DNA of 64,000 nucleotides from CAILUF01 sp964505265 (lineage in GTDB: Bacteria; Pseudomonadota; Alphaproteobacteria; Rickettsiales; UBA1997): positions 1 through 64,000 of the forward strand of contig CAZDGN010000006.1 of NCBI GenBank assembly GCA_964505265.1, given 5' to 3'. The translations under genes were made by a program, and so were the position numbers. Below the pieces are notes generated by a model. The model was given only the letters and a program-made list of their open reading frames with translations, was not told the DNA's origin and searched no databases. This document shows positions 16,960-24,282 of the stretch, piece by piece; the stretch's first letter is position 1; every line of letters begins with the position of its first letter.

Positions 16960-18180
16960 ATGTCAACTCAACAAAATAATTTTTTAATCGGCATCACCGA
17001 CTCTTATGAAAGAATATTCTCACAAAATAACGATTATCGACATTTATTATTAATGGCTCCGCATGGCTCTGGCAAAGGTGTTTGCTTTCAATTGCCAAAT
17101 TTGTTAATCAATAATGAGTCATCAATTATTCATGACATAAAAATGGAAAATTACCAACTCACCGCGGTTTATCGAGCATTAACTGGTCATAAGATTTTTA
17201 TTTTCAACCCACTTGACGAATCTCATAAAACCAATCGATATAACCCGCTAGATTTCGTAAGTTTAAACAAGGAAAAAACTTTTAATGATATTGATAAAAT
17301 CGCCAACCAACTGATAAAAGGTGAGGGCACAGAAAAAACCGCCTGCAAAAATCTTTTAATTGCCCTAATTTTTTATTTATTTGCCAACCCCGTTCAAGGC
17401 ATAACATTGGGAAGGGTTGCCAAGATTATTGCTGGCGATATTTATAACGAACTAAATTTGGCAATTGAAAATTTTGAATCGCAATTAAATGAATTTTCCT
17501 TAAATCAGTTTAAAGTATTTTTAAACTTAGATGAGAAGGCTCAAAATTCCTTACTTAAAAAGTTAAATCATTATATGTCGCCTTGGCATAATCCTTTGAT
17601 TGATTATGCTACTTCAGCATCGGATTTTAATTTTAGCGACTTCAAAAAAACCAAAATAACACTTTATGTTGGGCTTTTGCCTTCAGATATAAAAAGGCTT
17701 CAACCATTTTTGAATTTTTTTTACGAACATATTTTAGAAAAATTAATGGAAAATCGCAATCCAACCGATAATTATGAAGAAATTGGCGGGGTTAATCTTT
17801 ATTTTGATGAATTTTATTCGCTAGGAAGACTTGCGATTGTTGAAAATGCTATAGGATATTTACGTGGATATAAAATTAGATTATTTTTGGTTTCTTCTGA
17901 TTTTGAAAGTTTAGAAAATATTTATGGCGAAAATTTTGCAAATATTTTAATGGCAAATTGTTTCTATAAAATTTTTTATACACCTAAAACCGCAAAATCT
18001 GCCCAAAAAATTTCCCAAATTGCCTTCGATAATTTTAACAAAACTTCCTTGTTGACTTTGCCAGAAATTCTTACTCTTGATTCAAAAAAACAAATCATAA
18101 TTGAAGGCGAAGAGGCAAAAATTATCAATAAATTTTTCTACTACGAAGACAGTGAATTAATGGCGAAAATTGAATTTTGA
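16960..18180 (+). CDS. TraG/VirD4-like type IV coupling protein, N-terminally short
   Basis: 406 aa. Coupling proteins are ring ATPases that bring substrates to a type IV secretion or conjugation channel. Walker A is APHGSGKG at 33-40, followed by the VirD4-typical HDIKMENYQLTAVYRALTGH and FNPLDESHKTNRYNPLDF. Walker B is YFDEF at 281-285, with YSLGR after it. Full VirD4 proteins are about 580-650 aa and have two N-terminal membrane helices; these are absent here, so this copy is a soluble NTPase or a trimmed remnant. No other T4SS channel genes lie beside it. The first 37 bases overlapping its start recur at 18710. Confidence 0.85.
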   Translation: MSTQQNNFLIGITDSYERIFSQNNDYRHLLLMAPHGSGKGVCFQLPNLLINNESSIIHDIKMENYQLTAVYRALTGHKIFIFNPLDESHKTNRYNPLDFVSLNKEKTFNDIDKIANQLIKGEGTEKTACKNLLIALIFYLFANPVQGITLGRVAKIIAGDIYNELNLAIENFESQLNEFSLNQFKVFLNLDEKAQNSLLKKLNHYMSPWHNPLIDYATSASDFNFSDFKKTKITLYVGLLPSDIKRLQPFLNFFYEHILEKLMENRNPTDNYEEIGGVNLYFDEFYSLGRLAIVENAIGYLRGYKIRLFLVSSDFESLENIYGENFANILMANCFYKIFYTPKTAKSAQKISQIAFDNFNKTSLLTLPEILTLDSKKQIIIEGEEAKIINKFFYYEDSELMAKIEF

Positions 18181-18266
18181 TTTTTTAAAAAAAATAATTT
18201 TCTTATCAAGATTTATTGGTGTTAATGCCAATCAATTAAGAAAAAAACTAAGCAGCTGCCGCGGTA

Positions 18267-18566
18267 CTACCCACCCAAAATCCTATTATTGGCTATATTT
18301 TGAGGTTGTGGTTGAGGTTGTGGTTGAGGTTGGGCTGGACCTTGACCTAGTTGATTTCCTTCCACGGGATTTTGTCTGTGATAATTATGATTTTTCAATA
18401 AAATCAAACCCGATGCTAATAATAATGAAATGAATAATAGTTGATCATTATTGGGCAAAATAGAAGGATTATCGCTATCATTTTTTTGTAGCCTAAAAAT
18501 GGTTAATAGAGCTCCAAGTCCAATTGCTGGTAAATGCTCCCCGATTGTTTTAATAAAATTACGCAT
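18267..18566 (-). CDS. Hypothetical membrane protein with Gln-Pro repeat
   Basis: 99 aa, family unknown. Two hydrophobic segments (about residues 11-25, LPAIGLGALLTIF, and 42-57, LLFISLLLASGLILL) are followed by a polar tail. The tail contains a run of alternating Pro and Gln (positions 18297-18335 on the plus strand are GTTGAG-type repeats) and ends NRILGG. The open frame on the opposite strand is a mirror of the repeat. The gene converges on the coupling-protein gene. Confidence 0.5.
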   Translation of the reverse strand: MRNFIKTIGEHLPAIGLGALLTIFRLQKNDSDNPSILPNNDQLLFISLLLASGLILLKNHNYHRQNPVEGNQLGQGPAQPQPQPQPQPQNIANNRILGG

Positions 18567-18709
18567 ATTTAAATATTTTTGGTTATTTATTATTATTAAA
18601 TAACTATTTTAAAATATTTAATTTAATTTGTTAACAAAAAATTAGGTGGATTTTTTAATCACAATTCTATAAAATTTTGCTATTAAAAAATGTTTTAAAA
18701 CTAAAAATA

Positions 18710-18797
18710 TAATTTTTTAATCGGCATCACCGACTCTTATGAAAGATTATTTTTCTATTACCAAGACAATGAATTAAAAGCGAGAATTGATTATTAA
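18710..18797 (+). pseudogene. Internally deleted second copy of the TraG/VirD4-like gene
   Basis: Bases 18710-18746 are identical over 37 positions to 16977-17013, the start region of the coupling protein (FLIGITDSYER). They are followed directly by FFYYQDNELKARIDY and TAA. This parallels the last 15 residues of the same protein (FFYYEDSELMAKIEF, then TGA). So both ends of a paralogous gene are joined and about 1.1 kb of its interior is missing. The 3' part has diverged while the 5' part is identical. Confidence 0.85.
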
Positions 18798-18809
18798 CCA
18801 ATTTTTTAT

Positions 18810-19781
18810 TTATAATTTACTAATCTGATGCGATGTTTTGACCGCATTAACAGCATTACTCGGCGAAAATGCAGATGATGGCTCCTTGCTAAATTTAAAA
18901 ATTATGTCTAGATTTTTTTCACCAATCGCAATTTTGGTTTTTGCCTTTTCAAATTTAAAATTAAAATCCTGAAAAAAACTATCCTTAAATTTTCTTACAA
19001 AATTCATAATATTATTTGTATTAGGAGTTTTTGGGAAATTAATTGCCGAAGCAGGCTCTAGAGTTGGATATAATTGCCTAGGATTAACAATATGCTTACT
19101 CACCAAGTTAAGAGAGGAAAGATTGGTTACCTTGGAATGTTCAATATTTAATTTCTCAATATTGGCAAATTTTTCTCGAAGCTCTGGAAAAGCTTTGATC
19201 ATGTCTTCCAAAAGCCTAATCTGAACCTCCTCCGGATACAAGGACGATAATCTTGGCATTACAATTTCGAATTTAATTATACATTTCTTGCCTTTGAATT
19301 CCAAATTAAAATTATATATTCCTAGTTCAGTATTTGACTCAACAAAATATTTATTATCATCATATACAAAGGATTTTTCTATATTCATTTCATCGATCTT
19401 GCTAAAATCTGACCTTCGAGACGGCGGGTAGCTTTGTGCTTGAGTTAAGACTTGGTCTTTATTATATTTTTGTTGATTAGGGTCATCATTTAAAATAAAT
19501 TTTCGAAACCTTTCCAGCGCCTCTTGACTTAAATATTTGGTGTTAATAATTTGCGGACTTAAACTATAAAAATATGTGCCGATTTTTTTCTCATTTTCAG
19601 ATGCAACCTTAAGCTTTGTTTTAATTTTTTGATATTTAATAATTTCCTCAGCATTTAAAGTTTGATTCTCTAAAATCCTATGCTCAATAACCTCGACTCT
19701 TTGTTGAATTTCTTTTTGATTTAGTCCTTTGGTTTCTAATAATTCCGCTACTGATAATTTTTCTAAATTCTGATTTGGCAT
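18810..19781 (-). CDS. Hypothetical cytoplasmic protein
   Basis: 323 aa, not recognised. There is no signal peptide or membrane segment. It is highly charged: the first 90 residues look helical and coiled-coil-prone (LETKGLNQKEIQQRVEVIEH), while the middle (about 130-180) has beta-like sequence (GIYNFNLEFKGKKCIIKFEI). The C-terminus is Lys/Phe-rich and ends KTSHQISKL. It lies in the accessory region between the coupling-gene remnant and the NmrA-like pseudogene. Intact length and normal codon use suggest it is still under selection. A secreted T4SS substrate is conceivable, but nothing in the sequence proves it. Confidence 0.55.
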   Translation of the reverse strand: MPNQNLEKLSVAELLETKGLNQKEIQQRVEVIEHRILENQTLNAEEIIKYQKIKTKLKVASENEKKIGTYFYSLSPQIINTKYLSQEALERFRKFILNDDPNQQKYNKDQVLTQAQSYPPSRRSDFSKIDEMNIEKSFVYDDNKYFVESNTELGIYNFNLEFKGKKCIIKFEIVMPRLSSLYPEEVQIRLLEDMIKAFPELREKFANIEKLNIEHSKVTNLSSLNLVSKHIVNPRQLYPTLEPASAINFPKTPNTNNIMNFVRKFKDSFFQDFNFKFEKAKTKIAIGEKNLDIIFKFSKEPSSAFSPSNAVNAVKTSHQISKL

Positions 19782-19821
19782 TGATTTATATGGATCTGTT
19801 TGGATTTAATATTTACAAAAA

Positions 19822-20690
19822 CTAAATTTTTAAAAATTTTTGATAATTTCTTCGGCTTTTACCCATTTTAGTACTGCCACTAAATACAGTGTAAAAATAT
19901 TGCATGCCTTGCCAAGCTGGGTAAAGCTCATTATTTTTTGGTGCAAAAAATTTGGTTAAGGCGATATAAAATTTTAGCATTTTTAAATTTCCGCCATTAA
20001 GAAGTTTAAATTTTTTACCGGTTAATTTGGTCATCAAATCCACAAAATCTTTACTACTTAATTGATCGCTGGCAATTTTAAGATAACGCGGCGAATTATC
20101 ATCAAGAGCTGCTTGGGCTGTGTATTGGGCAGTGATATCAATTGTTGTAAAGTCAATTTTTTGATTTGGATTTTGAAAATAAACAACCCGCTTAATTTTA
20201 AATAAAATTAAAGGCATTACCGTTACCAGCATATCGCTAAAAACTCCGTTTAAAATTGATGTAATTTGAAGCGAAGATTGATCAAGTATTTTTTTAAAAT
20301 CTTTACGCAATTCTAGATTGCGATTTGAACCATCTTCAATATTTCGAAAATCCACTGCAAAATCTGAAGGAATAAATCTTTTTACCCTAGACTTTTCTGT
20401 TGCTCGTAAAATTTTAGTTTGAGCATCTATAATCGACTCTTTTAGTCCGCTAATTGATGAAATCACACAATTTGAATTGGCAAATATTTCACAAATTTAT
20501 TTTCATCACCAAAATCAACGCAGTGAATTTCTAGATTCTTGGTCTTTAGATTCTCAAGATTTTTTGCTTTTGATAAATTTCTTATAACCGCTTTTACCTT
20601 GCCATTTTGCTTAAGTAATTCTCTACACAATCTATAACCCAAATCGCCATTTGCTCCAACTACTGTAATAATTTTTGTCATAAATCTCAA
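19822..20690 (-). pseudogene. NmrA-like NAD(P)-binding protein split by a frameshift
   Basis: Two overlapping minus-strand frames (20463-20690 and 19822-20466) make one NmrA/isoflavone-reductase-type short-chain protein of about 285 aa. The N-terminal piece has the dinucleotide motif ITVVGANGDLGYRL (GxxGxxG type) and ends LEIHCVDFGDENKFVKY. The C-terminal piece resumes with NCVISSISGLKESIIDAQ, AVKRFIPSDF-like KSRVKRFIPSDFAVDF and a substrate domain. A one-base shift near 20485-20500 joins them. It may be a recent inactivation, a sequencing error or, less likely, programmed slippage. The ATG nearest the Rossmann motif (MTKIITVVG) is the likelier start than 20690. Confidence 0.8.
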
Positions 20691-20800
20691 AACTTAATTT
20701 GCAAAAAACTTTATAAGAATTAAACCTATGCTAGAGAATTCAATAAAACAAATTCGATAAGTGTAAGTTGTGACTCACAAATGCTATAAGCACATTTGTT

Positions 20801-20965
20801 CGCCCTTATAGGGCGCTATCGCTCGCTCACGCTCGCTTACGCGTCCAAATTAAAATAAAACGAATTCGTTTTATTTTAATTTGTTGAACTCAAGTTCTCA
20901 TCTCTAACATCTTAGTTCCACCATTTAAAAAGCATATGCTTTACATATGTTTTTTAAATGGCGGA
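20801..20965. repeat. Palindrome-rich repeat, left copy
   Basis: This block shares its architecture with the units at 22948-23664. It has a CGCCC/GGGCG hairpin (20801-20815) and a perfect 36-base palindrome (20847-20882; half-site AAATTAAAATAAAACGAA). Then comes the shared line GAACTCAAGTTCTCATCTC, the TTCCACCATTTAAAAA...TTTTTAAATGG hairpin and finally TGGCGGA. The palindrome sequence differs from the other units although its position is the same, so pairing rather than sequence is conserved. It lies left of the serine hydrolase gene; the related array lies to its right. Confidence 0.75.
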
Positions 20966-21097
20966 GCTGATAGTATTTGAAGCCAACCGGTCTCCATTTT
21001 TTACATTCAGTGTTTATAAGGCTTCAACCTACCTTATGCTTAACTAAAAATTTCTAGAAATTTTAGGCGATAAGCAAGAAGATACTTTTCGAACTTT

Positions 21098-22525
21098 TTA
21101 TAACTCGTGAGCGTCGCCTTTACTTCTAATATTTCCATATTTTCCAGCTTGCATTGCTTGAACATAAGATCGTGGTTTTTCATCGGATTTTTTTTGAAGA
21201 CCTGGTCTTTCAAAGAAACTTTGTTTATCTGTTGATTTTGCAGTCTCTCTTTCCTGTTCGCTTGTGATTAAAATAGAAACCTGTTCCCCAGTCATTCTAG
21301 CAAAACAACTATTTTGTGCCAGAACACAAGAAGTGCCCGATGGAACATGAACCGAAAACCATGATGAACCTTCTGCGCCAATATCCCCAGGGTGACTTAT
21401 AACTTGCCTCTCATTATCATAAAATTCCTGACCATAATTCTCTATCGCGCTTCTAAACCTTTCATCTTGCATTCTGTTGCAAAGATGATTGGCAAAATTT
21501 TGCATATCATGAGCAGTTGTCCAATATCCACCAGCGGGGCTGCCATGTCCATAAGGTTGTGTTTTGCTTGCTGTATTTATCAGGGCACCATCAAGAGGAG
21601 TGACTGAAAAGTTAGTTATTCCAGCTGGCTCAAGAACTAATTCCTGCAAAATTTCATTGTAAGATTTATGTTCTGATGCGGGCTTTTCTCTGTTGTAATA
21701 TGATTCCGCAACTAAACCAGCAAGCAAAATTCCCGTATTGCTATATGATTTTTTGGCGCCGCCTTTGTTATCTTTAACCTTATCATTTGCGTAAGCCAAA
21801 AAATCTCTGGGATTTGTTGGACGAGGAATTTCTCCGGCATTAACTCCAGCTATAATTACAGCATCGTAATTCTCTAAATAATCACCGAAACCAGCGCGAT
21901 GCGTCATTGCTTGGTGCAGCGTTACTTTATCTATTCTTTTACTTACTTCTGGCAACTTATATTGTAGTGTTTTTTTAACATCTTCGTCTAGTTGCAAACC
22001 GGTAGCGCTAAGATCAGCTTCAGGAATTATGCCACGCGAAACCATTTCTAAAATCAAAACACCAGTAAACACCTTGCCAATTGAATATATTGAAAATGGT
22101 TTATCAGAATTTTCACTGCCAATCTCGCGCACATCATCTTTTGTTTTAACTACACATACACCATCATATTTATCTTCCACTCCCGCAATTTGTTTTAGGT
22201 GATCGATTGCTTCTTCATGATTTTCGCCACTGATGCGCGAAGATTTACTCGCTGGAATTTGTACATTGTTTAAAGAACATAAAGAAAAGAGATTTTCTCT
22301 TGGAACTTGTAAAAATATTTCTCTTAAACCCTCATAACTATCAGAGGACATTGCTTTTTCAAATCTAGCTTTATCAATTTTTCCTCTAGTAACATATTCA
22401 CCTTCACCAGCTAAAAAATCTCCAGCATCTTTAGCGCTTTTTTCATTGGAATTAAATTTCTCAAATAATCTCTGAGAGGCTTCATCAACAAATTGAAGAT
22501 ATTCTGAGTCGAGTGATTTTGACAT
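21098..22525 (-). CDS. Serine hydrolase, beta-lactamase/class C fold
   Basis: 475 aa. The catalytic signature of the beta-lactamase-like serine hydrolases is complete: SIGK at 148-151 (nucleophile and Lys), YSN at 261-263, and HPG at 378-380 replacing KTG, as in class C-like esterases and peptidases. Residues 1-140 are a charged N-terminal extension. No signal peptide is visible, so unlike periplasmic beta-lactamases it would stay in the cytoplasm or leave by another route. Residues after about 430 are polar. The gene is visibly richer in G+C than its neighbours (25 of 60 bases at 21781-21840). It is flanked by related palindromic repeats, which suggests acquisition. The substrate is unknown. 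Confidence 0.8.
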   Translation of the reverse strand: MSKSLDSEYLQFVDEASQRLFEKFNSNEKSAKDAGDFLAGEGEYVTRGKIDKARFEKAMSSDSYEGLREIFLQVPRENLFSLCSLNNVQIPASKSSRISGENHEEAIDHLKQIAGVEDKYDGVCVVKTKDDVREIGSENSDKPFSIYSIGKVFTGVLILEMVSRGIIPEADLSATGLQLDEDVKKTLQYKLPEVSKRIDKVTLHQAMTHRAGFGDYLENYDAVIIAGVNAGEIPRPTNPRDFLAYANDKVKDNKGGAKKSYSNTGILLAGLVAESYYNREKPASEHKSYNEILQELVLEPAGITNFSVTPLDGALINTASKTQPYGHGSPAGGYWTTAHDMQNFANHLCNRMQDERFRSAIENYGQEFYDNERQVISHPGDIGAEGSSWFSVHVPSGTSCVLAQNSCFARMTGEQVSILITSEQERETAKSTDKQSFFERPGLQKKSDEKPRSYVQAMQAGKYGNIRSKGDAHEL

Positions 22526-22947
22526 AAGTAAGAGATTTATTGAAAAATGTAGTAATAAAATATCTCTCTAATTTTAAAAATCATCATTCTCTGCGCTTTT
22601 TACTAAACTTTTTTGTTTAAGTCTAATTCTTGCTACACTTTGAATAAATCTCCAAATCTCTGTCTTAGCTTAGCCTTATTTTGACCAGCAATATCAAGAC
22701 TCTAGAAGTTAATTTTGCTAAAAAATATTGAGCGATTCTCCTTCTTAATTAGAAAAATCAGTTTTTGACCATCTATTCCAAAGAATTTGAGACAACAAGA
22801 AACGTTCTCTAGTAAAGCATAAGCAAGTGTTGATGAGGATTTTTCTATGCTAGAGAATGAAGGATCGTAAGGACAATTTTTGAGGATAGCTTAACTAAAA
22901 ATCCCCAAAAAGTTCGAAAATGAGACAAAAGTTACGCATGCTAGGTA
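22526..22947. other. Non-coding stretch upstream of the serine hydrolase
   Basis: About 420 bases with no supportable gene. It shares short words with the region left of the hydrolase: TATGCTAGAGAAT occurs at about 22847 and 20729, and GCTTAACTAAAAAT occurs at about 22890 and 21041. It therefore looks like part of the same repeat family, in degraded form. The leftward promoter of the hydrolase should lie in its first 100 bases. Confidence 0.4.
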
Positions 22948-23274
22948 TGGCGGGCGAAGATAGATTTCTCGCCCTTTGGGCGAGTTGCAAGTCGCCTATA
23001 ATTCTAAATTCGCTTTGCTCATTAAGAATTATAACGGCTTCTTGTCGAACTCAAGTTCTCATCTCAAAACATTTTATCTGCTAAATAATGCCATTTTATA
23101 CAAAATATTTTTGAGATAAAAATCTTTAAAAAATGAAGCTGTATACCTATACAGCTGAAGCTTTTTAGAGATTTTTAGCCAAAAAGATGAAGTATAAAGT
23201 GGCATTATTTGGTAGATAAGATGTTTACTTATTCCACCATTTAAAAAACCTATGCTTTGCATATGCTTTTTAAA
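22948..23274. repeat. tRNA-Ser 3'-end repeat unit 0, interrupted by a palindromic insertion
   Basis: It begins with a degenerate copy of the tRNA-Ser 3' end (TGGCGGGCGAAGATAGATT; two differences from the tRNA). It then follows the unit plan: CTCGCCC/GGGCGAG hairpin, ATAATTCTTA-type hairpin, GTCGAACTCAAGTTCTCATCTC. There it is cut by the 160-base palindrome at 23067-23226. It resumes with TTCCACCATTTAAAAAACC and the TTTTTAAA arm before the next unit. Without the insertion its length matches the 170-base unit. Confidence 0.75.
23067..23226. mobile_element. MITE-like palindromic element inserted in repeat unit 0
   Basis: About 160 bases with long imperfect terminal inverted repeats. The left arm AACATTTTATCTGCTAAATA and the rest through about 23100 pair with the right arm (about 23193-23226; reverse complement AACATCTTATCTACCAAATA) with only a few mismatches over 33 bases. 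A second inner inverted repeat (AAAATCTTTAAAAA with TTTTTAGAGATTTT, plus AGCTGTAT/ATACAGCT) completes a near-full-length hairpin. There is no coding capacity. The other units lack it at the same point, which defines its borders. Confidence 0.75.
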
Positions 23275-23494
23275 TGGCGGACGAAGAGAGATTTCTCGCC
23301 CTTTGNNNNNNNNNNNNNNNNNNNNNNNNNNNNNNNNNNNNNNNNNNNNNNNNNNNNNNNNNNNNNNNNNNNNNNNNNNNNNNNNNNNNNNNNNNNNNNN
23401 NNNNNTATAACGGCTTCTTGTCGAACTCAAGTTCTCATCTCGATCATTTTATTCCACCATATAAAAAACATATGCTTTGCATATGCTTTTTAAA
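23275..23494. repeat. tRNA-Ser 3'-end repeat unit 1 (contains assembly gap)
   Basis: It starts with 19 bases identical to the minus-strand tRNA-Ser 3' end including CCA (TGGCGGACGAAGAGAGATT), then TTCTCGCCCTTTG, and runs into the N gap. After the gap it resumes in the unit plan (TATAACGGCTTCTTGTCGAA, then the ATATGCTTTGCATATGC hairpin). The true length is unknown because of the gap; at 170 bases per unit the gap would be about 50 bases, or one or more whole units plus that. Confidence 0.75.
23306..23405. other. Assembly gap of 100 N
   Basis: Exactly 100 unknown bases inside the tandem array, the usual placeholder for a gap of unknown size. Short-read collapse at the repeat is the likely cause. 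Any open frame crossing it is an artefact. Confidence 0.99.
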
Positions 23495-23664
23495 TGGCGG
23501 ACGAAGAGAGATTTCTCGCCCTTTGGGCGAGTTGCAAGTCGCCTATAATTCTAAATTCGCTTTGCTCATTAAGAATTATAACGGCTTCTTGTCGAACTCA
23601 AGTTCTCATCTCGATCATTTTATTCCACCATTAAAAAACCTATGCTTTGCATATGCTTTTTAAA
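23495..23664. repeat. tRNA-Ser 3'-end repeat unit 2 (complete, 170 bases)
   Basis: This is the only complete unit. Seen on the plus strand it has a 19-base copy of the tRNA 3' end, the CTCGCCC-TTT-GGGCGAG hairpin and the ATAATTCTAAATTCG...TAAGAATTAT hairpin. Then come GTCGAACTCAAGTTCTCATCTC, GATCATTTTATTCCACCATT and an AAGC/GCATATGC-type hairpin ending TTTTTAAA. It directly abuts the CCA of the real tRNA-Ser gene. On the minus strand each unit therefore follows a tRNA 3' end and itself ends in another tRNA 3' end. Confidence 0.85.
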
Positions 23665-23757
23665 TGGCGGACGAAGAGAGATTCGAACTCTCGATAAAGC
23701 TTTTGACCCTATACACACTTTCCAGGCGTGCGCCTTCAACCACTCGGCCATTCGTCC
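23665..23757 (-). tRNA. tRNA-Ser (anticodon GGA)
   Basis: On the minus strand the gene begins GGACGAATGGCCGAGTGG and has a long variable arm typical of class II tRNA. The anticodon loop is CTGGAAA (anticodon GGA), the T arm GAGAGTTCGAATCTCTC, and the 3' end CTTCGTCCG with an encoded CCA (23665-23667). The acceptor stem GGACGAA/TTCGTCC pairs perfectly. The 3' end is the sequence duplicated in the units at 22948, 23275 and 23495. Confidence 0.97.
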
Positions 23758-23849
23758 AATAAAAATATATTTTAGGAATTATAAAGCTGCTAAATTTAAA
23801 TGCAATCTGATAGGAAATTAAACTGTGTGAATAAAAATGACAAATAAAA

Positions 23850-23879
23850 AATCCCCACAAAATTAATTTTGCAGGGATT
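23850..23879 (-). terminator. Rho-independent terminator of the virB2-rpmB unit
   Basis: The minus transcript forms AATCCCTGCAAAATT / AATTTTGTGGGGATT, a nearly perfect 15-base stem. TTTTTATTTG follows (complement of 23840-23850). It lies 17 bases beyond the stop of the downstream virB2 copy, so the virB2-rpmB-virB2 unit ends before tRNA-Ser. Confidence 0.85.
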
Positions 23880-23895
23880 ATTATAACAAAAAATA

Positions 23896-24252
23896 CTAGT
23901 TAATAGCACATTGCATATCTGTATTTTGACCAGAAATAGCAGCAACAATCGAAGGGGCACCGAACATAGAGGCGATACCAGCAGCAACACCGATCATCAA
24001 ACCCCAAGAAACTTTACCTGAGAAGAAACCAATACCTACGGCAATAATTGCAAATGCAGCAAAGGTTTTACCTGCAGATCCGGTTACTATTCGTAAAGCA
24101 TTACACATAACTCTTGTTAATGAGTTTGAGCTGGTATTATATGAAGCATCAGATATATTTGCATGAGCTGGTTTAGATGCCACAATTGCAATTGTTGAAA
24201 AGGTTAAAAAAGAGAAAATCATTAGCTTAGTTAAAAATTTTGAAAATTTCAT
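23896..24252 (-). CDS. virB2: VirB2/TrbC-type T4SS pilin, downstream copy
   Basis: 118 aa. It has an N-terminal signal peptide (about 1-31, ending SKPAHA), a short polar mature N-terminus, then two hydrophobic segments separated by a basic turn. The segments are TFAAFAIIAVGIGFF (about 63-77) and WGLMIGVAAGIASMF (about 82-96), with SGKVS between them: the VirB2 pilin layout. A Cys near each end (MCNALR, MQCAIN) may form a disulphide. Pilin subunits build the T4SS pilus and contact host cells. It is DNA-identical to the copy at 24586-24942. It lies 27 bases downstream of rpmB and its transcription probably depends on read-through. Confidence 0.85.
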   Translation of the reverse strand: MKFSKFLTKLMIFSFLTFSTIAIVASKPAHANISDASYNTSSNSLTRVMCNALRIVTGSAGKTFAAFAIIAVGIGFFSGKVSWGLMIGVAAGIASMFGAPSIVAAISGQNTDMQCAIN

Positions 24253-24282
24253 AAGAAAAATATTATTTGATGTTTAAATTTA
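23897..24282. repeat. 386-bp direct duplication containing virB2, copy A
   Basis: Base-for-base identical by eye to 24587-24972 (offset 690). It covers the whole virB2 frame plus about 30 bases of its 5' leader, and ends in TGTTTAAATTTA. It shares no promoter sequence with copy B, whose -10/-35 lies outside the repeat. Confidence 0.95.

Noticed and set aside
18170..18433. Plus-strand frame after the coupling-protein gene with Val/Glu repeats
   Set aside because: The Val-Glu-Val repeat is the mirror of the Gln-Pro repeat of the minus-strand membrane protein, whose membrane segments are more protein-like.
20959..21010. A second tRNA or tmRNA 3' end at the left repeat (reverse complement ends CAGCTCCGCCA)
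   Set aside because: No matching acceptor 5' strand or pairable T stem is present; only the last eight bases resemble a tRNA end.
21098..22525. Antibiotic-resistance beta-lactamase
   Set aside because: HPG replaces KTG, there is no signal peptide and the N-terminus is long; peptidase or esterase is as likely, so no resistance claim is made.
23074..23663. Open reading frames crossing the array and the N gap on both strands
   Set aside because: They translate through unknown bases and consist of repeat sequence; no codon-usage or family support.
22948..23757. CRISPR-like regular repeats
   Set aside because: Units are about 170 bases, contain several hairpins, have no variable spacers, and end in tRNA sequence; no cas genes are near.
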